From Neobacillus sp. WH10 (GTDB taxonomy: Bacteria > Bacillota > Bacilli > Bacillales > Cytobacillaceae): DNA of 64,000 nucleotides. This document shows, piece after piece, positions 32,280 to 41,419 of the stretch (within the stretch, counting starts at the first letter, position 1; each line of letters starts with the position of its first letter). The notes beneath the pieces were generated by a model. It did no database searches. It saw nothing but the letters and a program-made list of their open reading frames with translations, and had not been told where the DNA came from. The translations under genes were made by a program, and so were the position numbers. The stretch lies in assembly GCF_030123405.1 (NCBI RefSeq), contig NZ_CP126110.1:1426001-1490000 (forward strand). Reading direction: 5' to 3'.

Positions 32280-35200
32280 AGAAACAAACCAAATTAATAA
32301 TCTATGCAGTTCTATTCATTATATTTATGACATGCCCCTTTTGGTTATGGAAAATCGAGCCTTCCAAAAAATTAAATGTATTAATCGTAGATAAAACGGT
32401 GCCTAATCCAACATACCGCGAACATAAAGGGCTGGTTTGGATTTTAAACAATGCAAAATACTTTAAAAATGGAGAAAAACCTTATTCTGAAAAACAGGAT
32501 TATAAGGGATTTGTACCAGAAACTGAAAAAAAATATACGATAGATCCCTTACCTAAGGACTTAAATCAATATGATGTTTTCTATTTGACAGACCAATATG
32601 GTGTATATAAAGATGACTTTTATCGAGAGAACCCCTCAGGCAAAAGGTCAGCAAAAATTTATGGTGGCCTTAAATCGAGTGAGGTTAATCAAATTGAAAA
32701 AACACTAATTCATTCAAAAGGGAAAACGTTGATCGCGGAATTTAATACGTTTGCAAGTCCAACCTCAGAAACTGCAAAGGCTGAAATTGCTAATTTACTT
32801 AATGTTGAATGGTCTGGCTGGATTGGCCGATATTTTTCAGATCTTAATAGTCGGGAAGTACCTGAATGGGTAAAGGATAATTATCAGAAGCAAAACAAAA
32901 AATGGACCTTTAATGGAGAAGGTTTTGTTTTTGTCAGCAGCAATGATTATGTTGTGGTGATTGCAAACAAAGATGTGATGGATAATGGGCTCCTGCTTCA
33001 ATTAACAGATAAGGGAAAAAAACATTTTACCCATGAAATAAAGGGGAAGTACCAGTATTGGTTCGATATTATCGAGCCTATGGATAAGAATGAAGTTTTG
33101 GCCTCTTATAAACTGCCGATTTCATCATCTGCAAAGGAAAAGCTTAAAGGATATGGGATTCCAGATCATTTTCCGGCAGTCATTTATCACCAAAATGCAA
33201 AGTATTCTTCCTACTATTTTTCTGGAGATTATGCTGATGAGGCAGAAGTGCCTGAAATTTATCAAACGAAGGGCTTTGATACATGGAAAAGAATTTTTGG
33301 AGCAAAAGATTCTTTTTACTGGCAAGCGTATGTACCGATGATGAAGGATATTTTAAAAAATGGTCTGAAGCAAGTAAAGACTCAAGAAGAAATTGAAATA
33401 GTACAACATGACGGTGTGAAGACAAATAGTAAGACAGGAGATTCTTATATTCAAATCCAAAAGAATGGAAAATGGAAGGACTTTTTAATCAAGGGAGTTA
33501 ATATGGGAATTGGAAAGCCAGGTTATTTTCCAGGTGAAACAGCGATTACCAAAGAAGAGTATTTCCGTTGGTTTAAGGAAATTGGAGCGATGAATGCCAA
33601 TGCCATTAGGATTTATACACTTCACCCGCCACAGTTCTACGAGGCATTTTATGAATATAATCAACTGGCGGAAAAACCTTTATACCTGTTCCATGGGACA
33701 TGGGTAAATGAGGAGAATTTAATCGATACACAGGATGCGTTTGCGAAGGTGAATGTGGATGACGCTAAGCTGGAAATAAAAAATATGATTGATATTATTC
33801 ATGGGAATGCCAATCTTGCTAAACGTCCTGGACATGCATCAGGTGAATATCAATATGATATTTCCAAGTATGTCCTTGGTTTGATTATTGGAACAGAATG
33901 GGATCCAGCAATGGTGACCAATACTAATGTACTTCATGCAGAAGCTGCTCAATTAAAAGGTGATTATTTTAAAACGGAGAATGCCAGCCCGTTTGAGGTT
34001 TGGCTTGCGGGCATGATGGACTATGCTGCAGCTTATGAAGCAAATCAATACAACTGGCAGCATTCGATGAGCTTTACGAATTGGGTAACAACCGATTTGT
34101 TGAACCATCCTGCCGAACCGCTTGAGAATGAGGACATAGTTTCAATTGACCCGAATCATATTCAGGCTGCAAATTCCTTTCAAGCGGGTCTGTTTGCTTC
34201 CTATCATATCTATCCTTACTACCCCGATTTTCTTAACTATGAACAAAAATATCTTGACTATGAGGATGCTAGTGGAAAGAAAAATAATTATGCAGGTTAC
34301 CTGCATGAGCTTCGCTCCGTTCATCAAATGCCTGTTTTAGTTGCAGAATTTGGTGTGCCGTCATCTAGGGGAATAACCCATAAGAATCCGTATGGGATGA
34401 ATCAAGGATTTCATTCAGAGAAACAGCAGGGAGAAATTGATAGCCGTTTGTACCAATCGATAGTCTCAGAAGGGTATGCAGGTGGACTTGTTTTTACGTG
34501 GCAGGATGAATGGTTTAAGCGAACCTGGAATACGATGGATTTCGATAATCCCGACCGCCGTCCATATTGGAACAATCAGCAAACAAATGAACAGCATTTT
34601 GGTTTGCTTGGTTTTGAATCTGGTAAAAGGGGAACAGGAATAGTGGTGGATGGTGTATCCGCCGATTGGGAACTGGCAGGTGTAAAAAAAGGGTATCGGT
34701 CTTCAAATAAACAGGAGCCTTTAAGGGAAGTTCGTCTTACATCTGACAGCGGCTATTTGTATTTTTTGATTAAATATAATCGGCCAGTTGAACTAGCAAA
34801 CCAGGGAGTTTACTTATTGCTTGATACAATCGGCAATCAAGGGCAAACGATGATAGCTTTAAACGATAAAACAAAGGTTCAAACAGATTATGGAATTGAT
34901 TTTTTCATCAAATTGACAGGGCCGAAGGACTCCAGAATAATGGTCGATAGTTATTATGATTCATTCTATTACCAGTATGCAAAGCTCTTAAACATGATTC
35001 GGGAGGAACCATATGCATCCCAAAAGGATAATGGGGTGTTTCATCCCATCCGTCTGGCACTTAATAAAGAACTAACCATTCCTTCTACTAAAACAACGAT
35101 TGAATTTCAGGATGAAGAAACAGGAGTACTAAGGTTTGGGAATGCCAATCCAGCAAGTGAAAAGTTTGATTCTTTAACGGATATTAGCATTAGCACCGAT

Positions 35201-35524
35201 AAAAAAGTGATTGAAGGCAGGATCCCATGGCAGCTATTGAATTTTAAGGATCCAAGCTTAAAGGAAGTAATGGGTGATTTGTGGAAAAACGGTTTATCAG
35301 CTAGCGCTGAAACAAACGGAATACGGGTTGCTGTCGTCGCGACAGAGGACGGTAAGGTTCAACAAACACTTCCCAAATCGGCTAATGGCATGCTTCAGCA
35401 AAAAGATGCATATTTATATAACTGGAAAAGCTGGGACAATCCAATATTTCATGAAAGATTAAAGGATTCTTACCAGATGATGGCGGAAATATACGGGACA
35501 ACCGATTTAATGGAAAGAAAGTAA
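32276..35524 (+). CDS. Large membrane-anchored glycosidase-like protein
   Basis: 1082 residues from ATG at 32276, which overlaps the synthase stop as ATGA and has AAAAGGTG upstream. One N-terminal helix (about residues 8-26) leaves the rest outside the cell. Residues ~35-390 are of no family I recognise. Residues ~400-720 look like a glycoside-hydrolase TIM barrel: KGVNMGIGKPGYFPGE, NAIRIYTLHPPQFYEAF, candidate acid/base IIGTEWDPAMV and candidate nucleophile VLVAEFGVPSSRG, VFTWQDEWFKRTW. The last ~300 residues are a beta sandwich similar to CBM9-like modules (VRLTSDSGYLYFLIKYN). It probably trims, transglycosylates or guides the polymer made by the synthase. Enzyme class and substrate are not known. 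Confidence 0.75.
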   Translation: MKKQTKLIIYAVLFIIFMTCPFWLWKIEPSKKLNVLIVDKTVPNPTYREHKGLVWILNNAKYFKNGEKPYSEKQDYKGFVPETEKKYTIDPLPKDLNQYDVFYLTDQYGVYKDDFYRENPSGKRSAKIYGGLKSSEVNQIEKTLIHSKGKTLIAEFNTFASPTSETAKAEIANLLNVEWSGWIGRYFSDLNSREVPEWVKDNYQKQNKKWTFNGEGFVFVSSNDYVVVIANKDVMDNGLLLQLTDKGKKHFTHEIKGKYQYWFDIIEPMDKNEVLASYKLPISSSAKEKLKGYGIPDHFPAVIYHQNAKYSSYYFSGDYADEAEVPEIYQTKGFDTWKRIFGAKDSFYWQAYVPMMKDILKNGLKQVKTQEEIEIVQHDGVKTNSKTGDSYIQIQKNGKWKDFLIKGVNMGIGKPGYFPGETAITKEEYFRWFKEIGAMNANAIRIYTLHPPQFYEAFYEYNQLAEKPLYLFHGTWVNEENLIDTQDAFAKVNVDDAKLEIKNMIDIIHGNANLAKRPGHASGEYQYDISKYVLGLIIGTEWDPAMVTNTNVLHAEAAQLKGDYFKTENASPFEVWLAGMMDYAAAYEANQYNWQHSMSFTNWVTTDLLNHPAEPLENEDIVSIDPNHIQAANSFQAGLFASYHIYPYYPDFLNYEQKYLDYEDASGKKNNYAGYLHELRSVHQMPVLVAEFGVPSSRGITHKNPYGMNQGFHSEKQQGEIDSRLYQSIVSEGYAGGLVFTWQDEWFKRTWNTMDFDNPDRRPYWNNQQTNEQHFGLLGFESGKRGTGIVVDGVSADWELAGVKKGYRSSNKQEPLREVRLTSDSGYLYFLIKYNRPVELANQGVYLLLDTIGNQGQTMIALNDKTKVQTDYGIDFFIKLTGPKDSRIMVDSYYDSFYYQYAKLLNMIREEPYASQKDNGVFHPIRLALNKELTIPSTKTTIEFQDEETGVLRFGNANPASEKFDSLTDISISTDKKVIEGRIPWQLLNFKDPSLKEVMGDLWKNGLSASAETNGIRVAVVATEDGKVQQTLPKSANGMLQQKDAYLYNWKSWDNPIFHERLKDSYQMMAEIYGTTDLMERK

Positions 35525-35548
35525 GGAATAAAAAGAATAAGAATTTCA

Positions 35549-35585
35549 AAAATACCACCAGTCTAAAAAGACCGGTGGTATTTCC
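35549..35585 (+). terminator. Terminator of the polysaccharide operon
   Basis: AAATACCACC / GGTGGTATTT stem extended by GTC/GAC across an A-C mismatch, loop of A residues, TTTCC tail. Confidence 0.75.
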
Positions 35586-35643
35586 TTAGGGGAAACATAA
35601 AGGAGATCGGTAACTGTCTTCATTAATATTTAGCAGAAATACT

Positions 35644-35678
35644 CAAAAAACCAGAGAAAGTACACTCTGGTTTTTTGA
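35644..35678. terminator. Terminator of pit (symmetric)
   Basis: AAAAAACCAGAG / CTCTGGTTTTTT around an eight-base loop; just after the pit stop on the minus strand, T runs on both strands. Confidence 0.9.
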
Positions 35679-35679
35679 A

Positions 35680-36681
35680 TTAAATGAATAGATTTAAAAT
35701 GAAATAAGTAAATCCGGCAATTAATGCTGTTATAGGAAGGGTAATAACCCAAGTAATTAACATCCGTTGAGCTGTATCCCACTTTACTCCTTTAAGACGA
35801 TGTGAAGCACCTACTCCTAGTATACCTGAAGAAATAACATGGGTCGTACTAACAGGTAAATGGATAAATGTCGCACCAAAAATAATAGCGGCACCGGTTA
35901 AATCAGCAGCAACACCATTAATTGGACGTATCTTCATAATTTTCCCGCCGACTGTTTTGATAATCTTCCAACCACCAATAGAGGTACCTAAACCCATTGC
36001 AATTGCACAAGATAATTGTACCCAAAAAGGAATACCAGCATCAGGATCAAGATATTTATTGGAAACAAGGGCTAAGGTGATGATTCCCATCGACTTTTGA
36101 GCATCATTCGTTCCGTGGGAATAAGATTGCAAAGCTGCCGTTGCAATTTGTATATACCGGAAATTTCGGTTCGTTTTTGTTAAATTAAAATTTTTAAAAG
36201 CCACTTTAAAAATGCTATACACAATATAGCCTAATGCAAAAGCTAAGATTGGAGAAAGGATAAGTGCTTCAAGGATTTTTATGAAACCACTATAGTTCAG
36301 AGCATGAAATCCTTCTGCTACAACCGCTGCACCTGCAATAGATCCAATAATCGCATGGGAAGAACTACTTGGGATCCCGAAATACCAAGTAAGTAAGTTC
36401 CAAAAGATAGCCGCAAGTAGTGCAGCTAGAATTACTACCGAGCCATTATGTAATGTAAATGGGTCAACAATATCTTTTGAAACTGTTTTAGCAACACCAG
36501 TAAATGTTAGAGCACCAACAAAATTCATTACTGCTGCCAATAAAATGGCTTGGCGGGGTTTTAGTGCTTTAGTTGAAACAGAAGTTGCGATTGCATTTGC
36601 TGTATCATGGAAACCATTAATAAAATCAAATGCAAGGGCACCAATAACAATTAAAATGGTTAAAATTAAAACAAGGCTCAT
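35680..36681 (-). CDS. pit: Low-affinity inorganic phosphate transporter, PiT family
   Basis: 333 residues, about ten membrane segments arranged as two homologous halves. Signatures FINGFHDTANAIATSVSTKAL at the N-terminus (split here as DFINGFHDTANAIAT) and SYSHGTNDAQKSMGIITL near residue 180 are the PiT repeats. It carries metal-phosphate with protons or sodium across the cytoplasmic membrane. It lies 11 bases downstream of its DUF47 partner, the usual pair in bacteria. Ribosome binding site GGAGC is weak, consistent with coupling to the upstream gene. Confidence 0.95.
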   Translation of the reverse strand: MSLVLILTILIVIGALAFDFINGFHDTANAIATSVSTKALKPRQAILLAAVMNFVGALTFTGVAKTVSKDIVDPFTLHNGSVVILAALLAAIFWNLLTWYFGIPSSSSHAIIGSIAGAAVVAEGFHALNYSGFIKILEALILSPILAFALGYIVYSIFKVAFKNFNLTKTNRNFRYIQIATAALQSYSHGTNDAQKSMGIITLALVSNKYLDPDAGIPFWVQLSCAIAMGLGTSIGGWKIIKTVGGKIMKIRPINGVAADLTGAAIIFGATFIHLPVSTTHVISSGILGVGASHRLKGVKWDTAQRMLITWVITLPITALIAGFTYFILNLFI

Positions 36682-36692
36682 TTTTAAGCTCC

Positions 36693-37310
36693 TTATGCAT
36701 TTTTCATGATAATGGATTCAAGGGTATTTGCGACTGTCTGACAGCTGTCAGCGATTTCCTCTAGATTTTCATAAATTTCTTTATATTGAATAATGCGGAT
36801 TGGATCTTTTTCAATAGAAAATAAATGTTTGATCGATTGTCGTAAAATATTATCACATTTTGATTCTAAATCTTTAATTTTAATGGCATGTTCTCGAATT
36901 TGAGGTAATTTTTTATTTGAAAGTAATTCAACCGACTTATCGATTTCATGAACACTACCTTGAATTGCTTCTACAAATTTCAACATAAATTCATCTGCTT
37001 GCGTCATCGAATACATTTCGAAAAGTGCAGCAGATCCTTCAAGTCCATCAAGCACATCGTCCATGCTCATAGCAAGCTGAAGAATGTCTTCACGTTCAAT
37101 CGGAGTAATAAATGCATCATTTAATTCTTTAATAACTTCATGAACATATGAATCTCCTTTAGTTTCCAAATCCTTCATTTTCTCTGAGAAAATTTTCAAA
37201 TCACTAACATTTTTTAATTTGTATTCGGTAAAGAAATTTGCACTTTCTTTAAGGTTAGCGGAAATGTTGCTAAGTAATATTGAAAATTTGTCATTTTTTT
37301 TGAAAGCCAT
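36693..37310 (-). CDS. DUF47 PitA-accessory protein (YkaA-like)
   Basis: 205 residues, all alpha-helical, PhoU-related DUF47 family (TKGDSYVHEVIKELNDAFITPIER, given as core DAFITPIEREDILQLAMSMDD in part). ATG follows TTGGAGG. Proteins of this family accompany PiT transporters and adjust or chaperone them; B. subtilis YkaA precedes pit in the same way. Helices contain repeated E/DxxxD metal-binding-like motifs typical of PhoU relatives. First gene of the ykaA-pit operon. Confidence 0.93.
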   Translation of the reverse strand: MAFKKNDKFSILLSNISANLKESANFFTEYKLKNVSDLKIFSEKMKDLETKGDSYVHEVIKELNDAFITPIEREDILQLAMSMDDVLDGLEGSAALFEMYSMTQADEFMLKFVEAIQGSVHEIDKSVELLSNKKLPQIREHAIKIKDLESKCDNILRQSIKHLFSIEKDPIRIIQYKEIYENLEEIADSCQTVANTLESIIMKNA

Positions 37311-37675
37311 TTGATTACCTCCAATTTTTCATTCGTAAGTTGTTCATTAACTTAATCATTTTACTTGAAAAATGTCGAAAAAAGAAATAATTTCTTTACT
37401 AAATTTACAAAAACTTAACATTTGAATTTTCTGAATATTTTAATTGATTATAAGTATTTTTTTATTTTTAGCTTGGTATTATTATTTTATGTAAAACAAT
37501 GCTTTTTAGGATGTTAAAGGGTAAATGGAGAAGTAGATTCATATTCCGTTTTTAAATCTTTTATGAGTATAAATTAGAGAATTGGGTACTTTAAAAGTAC
37601 AGGCAGCAAGAAAAAACTTTCCACTACTGCCTGCTAATAAACAAAATGACGGATACTAAAAAGGAGTGTTCTATA
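37311..37675. other. 365-base divergent gap between ykaA-like and glsB-like genes
   Basis: A/T-rich divergent promoter region. Near its right end CAGGCAG and CTGCCTG form a seven-base inverted repeat with a 20-base loop. GTTTTT and GAGTAT at 37548-37570 are a poor SigB-like pair with an 11-base spacer. No gene seen. Confidence 0.4.
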
Positions 37676-37930
37676 ATGAGCTTCATTTGGTCATTAATTG
37701 TAGGTGGAATTATTGGATGGTTGGCAGGGCTTCTTGTTGGAAAGAATATTCCTGGTGGAATTATTGGTAATATCATTGCTGGTTTTGTTGGTGCATGGCT
37801 TGGAACAGCGGTTTTTGGCAATTGGGGGCCACGTGTAGCTGATTTTGCAATAATCCCAGCAATTATAGGGGCAGTTGTACTTGTTCTCCTGGTAAGCTTC
37901 ATTATGCGAGCATTTAGAAAAGCCGATTAA
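37676..37930 (+). CDS. GlsB/YeaQ/YmgE-family stress membrane protein
   Basis: 84 residues from ATG at 37676, AAGGAG nine bases upstream. Three hydrophobic segments rich in Gly (IWSLIVGGIIGWLAGLLVG, GGIIGNIIAGFVGAWLG, and a C-terminal helix) with the family pattern GGIIGNIIAG. Members are general-stress or transglycosylase-associated membrane proteins of unknown mechanism. Single gene with terminator. Confidence 0.9.
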   Translation: MSFIWSLIVGGIIGWLAGLLVGKNIPGGIIGNIIAGFVGAWLGTAVFGNWGPRVADFAIIPAIIGAVVLVLLVSFIMRAFRKAD

Positions 37931-37956
37931 AACAATGGAAATAAAACCATGGATGT

Positions 37957-37986
37957 AGAAAGCCTCCCAGTCTCGGGAGGCTTTTC
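37957..37986. terminator. Terminator between glsB-like gene and rluA
   Basis: AAAGCCTCCC / GGGAGGCTTTT with a five-base loop. Serves the plus-strand gene and perhaps the convergent pseudouridine synthase. Confidence 0.88.
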
Positions 37987-38000
37987 CAATTTAAAAGAGG

Positions 38001-38924
38001 TTATATTGAATAAACGTCGATATTTTTAAAGATATCTAATTGACCGATAATGGGAGCATGACAGACCAACTTTTCTTTAGTCATGGGGTGGCTGAATTCC
38101 AGTTTAGCAGCATGCAGTGCCTGCCTTAATATCACTGGCTGTCCCCCATATAATGTATCCCCAACTATTGGGTGTCCTAAGTGACTTAAATGGACTCTGA
38201 TTTGATGGGTTCTTCCTGTCTCAAGCCAACATTTCATATATGAAAGCTGTTTGTTTTTATCATCTTTTAACAACTGATAATGGGTAATTGCTTCCTGGCC
38301 TGTTGGAGAAACCCTTCTTTTCGTCGGATGGTGACGGTCACGGCCGATTGGTTTATTTATTGTCCCTTTTTTTTGCCGAAGCAGTCCATGTACGGCAGCA
38401 ATATAGGTTCGTTTTATGTCTCGTTTTTCTAACATCTTGTCTAAAATTGCTCCTGCTAACGCATGCTTGGCAAATAGGATTGTCCCTGTGGTATTTTGGT
38501 CTAATCGATGAATTTGTCGAATATTTCTTATTTCCCCTTTAGACTGTAAATAAAATGCAGCAGCATTAATAAGTGTATTTGAATCCTTCAAAGGGTTATT
38601 AGGATGAGTGTTCATAAATGGCGGCTTATTAATCACTAAAACATGGTCATCTTCAAATAGGATGTCAATATCATAGTAATACGGGATTACTTGGGGATCC
38701 TCGTCTTCAAAGAGCTGTATTTGCAGCGTTGTGCCGGGAGTTAGTGGCAAATTCCAATTAATACGGCTGCCATTTACCAAAACCTTATTCTCTGTCCGAA
38801 AATGATGAGTTAATTTTTTGGGAGCTTCCCATACCTGACGAAAAATCTCTTCAACTGTTGTGCCTTCCCATTCTTTTGGGACAATAATGTGAAACCACTC
38901 GCCTTTACGTACCGTTTTTAACAT
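38001..38924 (-). CDS. yhcT: RluA-family RNA pseudouridine synthase (YhcT-like)
   Basis: 307 residues. An S4-like N-terminal domain is followed by the catalytic core with IHRLDQNTTGTILFAK near residue 135 (catalytic Asp in HRLD), and the motif ETGRTHQIRVHLSHLGHPIVGD near the C-terminus. It isomerises specific uridines in 23S rRNA or tRNA. It lies divergently next to a yhcU homologue, as yhcT lies beside yhcU in B. subtilis. Exact target site is not readable from the sequence. Confidence 0.9.
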   Translation of the reverse strand: MLKTVRKGEWFHIIVPKEWEGTTVEEIFRQVWEAPKKLTHHFRTENKVLVNGSRINWNLPLTPGTTLQIQLFEDEDPQVIPYYYDIDILFEDDHVLVINKPPFMNTHPNNPLKDSNTLINAAAFYLQSKGEIRNIRQIHRLDQNTTGTILFAKHALAGAILDKMLEKRDIKRTYIAAVHGLLRQKKGTINKPIGRDRHHPTKRRVSPTGQEAITHYQLLKDDKNKQLSYMKCWLETGRTHQIRVHLSHLGHPIVGDTLYGGQPVILRQALHAAKLEFSHPMTKEKLVCHAPIIGQLDIFKNIDVYSI

Positions 38925-39034
38925 AATTTCTCCTTTTGTTATCCACTAATTACCACCGTTTATACTTCAGCAGTTATGTTATTCTTATGATATAAAATTC
39001 GTCAGAAAAAAGCGATGGCAAAGGTGGGTTACAA

Positions 39035-39421
39035 GTGAAAATAGTATTTGCCTCGACACCAAGTCAAGAAGAAAAAATTAATGAACTGGTGAGGTACATT
39101 TATTCTAATATTTTTCCTCTATATTTTAATGATGAGGAAATTTGTGAGTTTGAGCAGCTAAAGGTTTTGCGTTCTTCTGAAGATTATAGCACGTTAAAAG
39201 ATGCTTTTCAGGTGATGACGTGCATCCAAACGTTAATATCGATTCTTGAGTCCACACAGCTGGATGAACAATACGAAACGGTATTTAACAAAAATGTTGT
39301 AACTCTTAAGGAATTTGGACTATTTTTTCCGTTTGAGTTTGAACAATTTGTAGATGCAAAAAGGTTGAAAAACACGATGATCAGTATATATACTAAGGCA
39401 GACAATGAATTGATAATATAG
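39035..39421 (+). CDS. yhcU: YhcU-like protein (DUF5365)
   Basis: 128 residues from GTG at 39035 with AAAGGTGGG eight bases upstream. Charged, mostly helical small protein (VRYIYSNIFPLYFNDEEI, TLKDAFQVMTCIQTLISIL) with no membrane segment. Matches in length, opening residues and neighbourhood the B. subtilis YhcU family, whose function is unknown. Single gene with terminator. Confidence 0.75.
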   Translation: MKIVFASTPSQEEKINELVRYIYSNIFPLYFNDEEICEFEQLKVLRSSEDYSTLKDAFQVMTCIQTLISILESTQLDEQYETVFNKNVVTLKEFGLFFPFEFEQFVDAKRLKNTMISIYTKADNELII

Positions 39422-39430
39422 GAAAGAGGA

Positions 39431-39457
39431 CAGCCTGAAATTTTTTCAGGCTTTTTT
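39431..39457 (+). terminator. Terminator of yhcU
   Basis: AGCCTGAAA / TTTCAGGCT-type stem with a T-rich loop and TTTTTT tail. Confidence 0.82.
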
Positions 39458-39622
39458 CTACTATTAGTCTTAAAGGATGAATATTTTTGTTGTATGATGA
39501 AATGTGAATGGAATCACTTACATTCTGCAGATATTGTCATCTAAGTTCGTAGGATTTTAGAAGGAGTAACAAAAGGGAACTTAGAAACAATAAATAGTAG
39601 ACTGAAATAGGAGGGACTTTTT

Positions 39623-41365
39623 TTGGATTGGAGAGTAATTGCAAATAGTTGGATTGAATTTAAGGGATTAGATCCGGAATTAAAAAATCAATTAGAGGAA
39701 TTGAAGAAGGATGAAAAGAGTTTAGAAGAGGCTTTTTACAAGAACTTAGAATTTGGAACAGGCGGAATGCGCGGTGAAATAGGTGTTGGAACCAACCGTA
39801 TGAATATTTACACTGTTCGTAAAGCTTCAGCAGGCTTAGCTGCATACATAGAAGAACATGGTAAAGAAGCAAAACAGCGTGGCGTTGTAATTGCGTATGA
39901 TTCACGTCATAAATCTCCGGAATTCGCCATGGAGGCTGCTATGACACTCGCAACAAAAGGGATTCAAACATATGTTTTCGATGAACTAAGACCAACTCCG
40001 GAACTTTCTTTTGCTTTAAGATACCTAAATGCTTTTTCCGGAATTGTCATTACTGCCAGCCATAATCCACCGGAATATAATGGTTATAAAGTGTACGGGT
40101 CAGATGGCGCTCAGCTTGCGCCTAAAGCAGCTGACTTAGTCATTTCAAAGGTAAACGAAATCGAGAATGAATTGTTAATCGAGGTCAACAATGAGGAAAA
40201 ATTAAAAGAGTCAGGGTTAATTAAAACCATCGGCTCAGAAATTGATCAAGTCTATATTGAAAAACTAAAAACAATTTCAGAGAATCCTGTTCTTGCAGAA
40301 GAATCGGATATTAAGATTGTTTTTACTCCTTTACATGGAACGGCAAATAAACCTGTTCGTGCCGCACTAGCTGCATTAGGGTATAAAAATGTAACAGTGG
40401 TAAAAGAACAAGAACTGCCAGACCCAGAATTTTCGACAGTAAAGAGTCCGAATCCTGAAGAGCATGCTGCCTTTGAATTAGCCATCCGCGATGGAAAAAA
40501 AGTAGGGGCAGACATATTAATTGCGACTGATCCAGATGCAGACCGCTTAGGGATTGCTGTTCCTAATTACGAAGGTGAATATGTCGTTCTCACGGGCAAC
40601 CAAACTGGAGCGCTATTACTTGATTATCTGCTTTCTCAAAAAAAGGAAAAAGAAACACTGGCGCAAAATGGTGTTATTTTGAAAACAATCGTAACATCTG
40701 AAATAGGAAGGAAAATCGCTTCAGCTTACCAATTAGAAACGGTTGATGTATTAACAGGATTTAAGTTTATTGCTGAAAAAATTAAGCAATATGAAACAAC
40801 AGGTGAGCATACTTTCCTATTTGGTTATGAGGAGTCTTACGGCTATTTAATCGGTGACTTTGCTCGAGATAAGGACGCTGTACAAGCGGCATTGTTGGCA
40901 ACAGAGGTTTGTGCTTATTATAAAAAACAAGGTATGACCCTTTATGAAGGAATGCAGCAAGTATTTAAAAAATATGGGTATTATCTGGAAGGACTGCACT
41001 CCTTAACGTTAAAAGGAAAGGAAGGAGCAGAAATGATCCAGCGTCTTTTGTCCTCCTTCCGTAACGAGCCATTAACCCACCTAGGTGAATTTAAAACTTT
41101 TGCAACCGAAGATTATCTGACAGGTATCCGCGTAACGCAAAATGGTGAAGAAAAAATTGATTTACCAAAATCGAATGTCTTGAAATATATTTTTGAGGAT
41201 GGCTCATGGGTTTGTTTAAGACCATCAGGAACAGAACCAAAAGTGAAATTCTACTTTGGGGTAAATCGAGAAAGTTTTGCTGAAAGTGAATCCAAGCTTC
41301 AAGCTATTAAAAAAGAATTTTTGGAGCTAATTGATAAAAAAGTGAAATTGGTTCAAGGAATGTAG
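39623..41365 (+). CDS. pgcA: Alpha-phosphoglucomutase
   Basis: 580 residues from TTG with TAGGAGGG upstream. Four-domain phosphohexomutase: catalytic serine loop VITASHNPPEYNGYK near residue 140, Mg site ATDPDADRLGIA near residue 300, sugar loop FGYEESYGYLIGD near residue 400 and phosphate loop RPSGTEPKVKFYF near residue 535. It interconverts glucose-1-phosphate and glucose-6-phosphate, feeding UDP-glucose for glucolipid, teichoic acid and polysaccharide synthesis, so it may also supply the synthase at 30867. B. subtilis PgcA (YhxB) has the same length and similar neighbours. Confidence 0.96.
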   Translation: MDWRVIANSWIEFKGLDPELKNQLEELKKDEKSLEEAFYKNLEFGTGGMRGEIGVGTNRMNIYTVRKASAGLAAYIEEHGKEAKQRGVVIAYDSRHKSPEFAMEAAMTLATKGIQTYVFDELRPTPELSFALRYLNAFSGIVITASHNPPEYNGYKVYGSDGAQLAPKAADLVISKVNEIENELLIEVNNEEKLKESGLIKTIGSEIDQVYIEKLKTISENPVLAEESDIKIVFTPLHGTANKPVRAALAALGYKNVTVVKEQELPDPEFSTVKSPNPEEHAAFELAIRDGKKVGADILIATDPDADRLGIAVPNYEGEYVVLTGNQTGALLLDYLLSQKKEKETLAQNGVILKTIVTSEIGRKIASAYQLETVDVLTGFKFIAEKIKQYETTGEHTFLFGYEESYGYLIGDFARDKDAVQAALLATEVCAYYKKQGMTLYEGMQQVFKKYGYYLEGLHSLTLKGKEGAEMIQRLLSSFRNEPLTHLGEFKTFATEDYLTGIRVTQNGEEKIDLPKSNVLKYIFEDGSWVCLRPSGTEPKVKFYFGVNRESFAESESKLQAIKKEFLELIDKKVKLVQGM

Positions 41366-41419
41366 TATTTGAACAACCCGTCTTTCGAGGATATTTTCAA
41401 CATGAAGGGAAGAAATAAT

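Noticed and set aside
33090..33425. Overlapping frames on both strands inside the large glycosidase-like gene
   Set aside because: Out-of-frame shadows with no start signals and biased composition.
37548..37570. SigB promoter for the GlsB-like gene
   Set aside because: GTTTTT and GAGTAT are poor matches and the 11-base spacer is too short; kept only as a remark in the gap entry.
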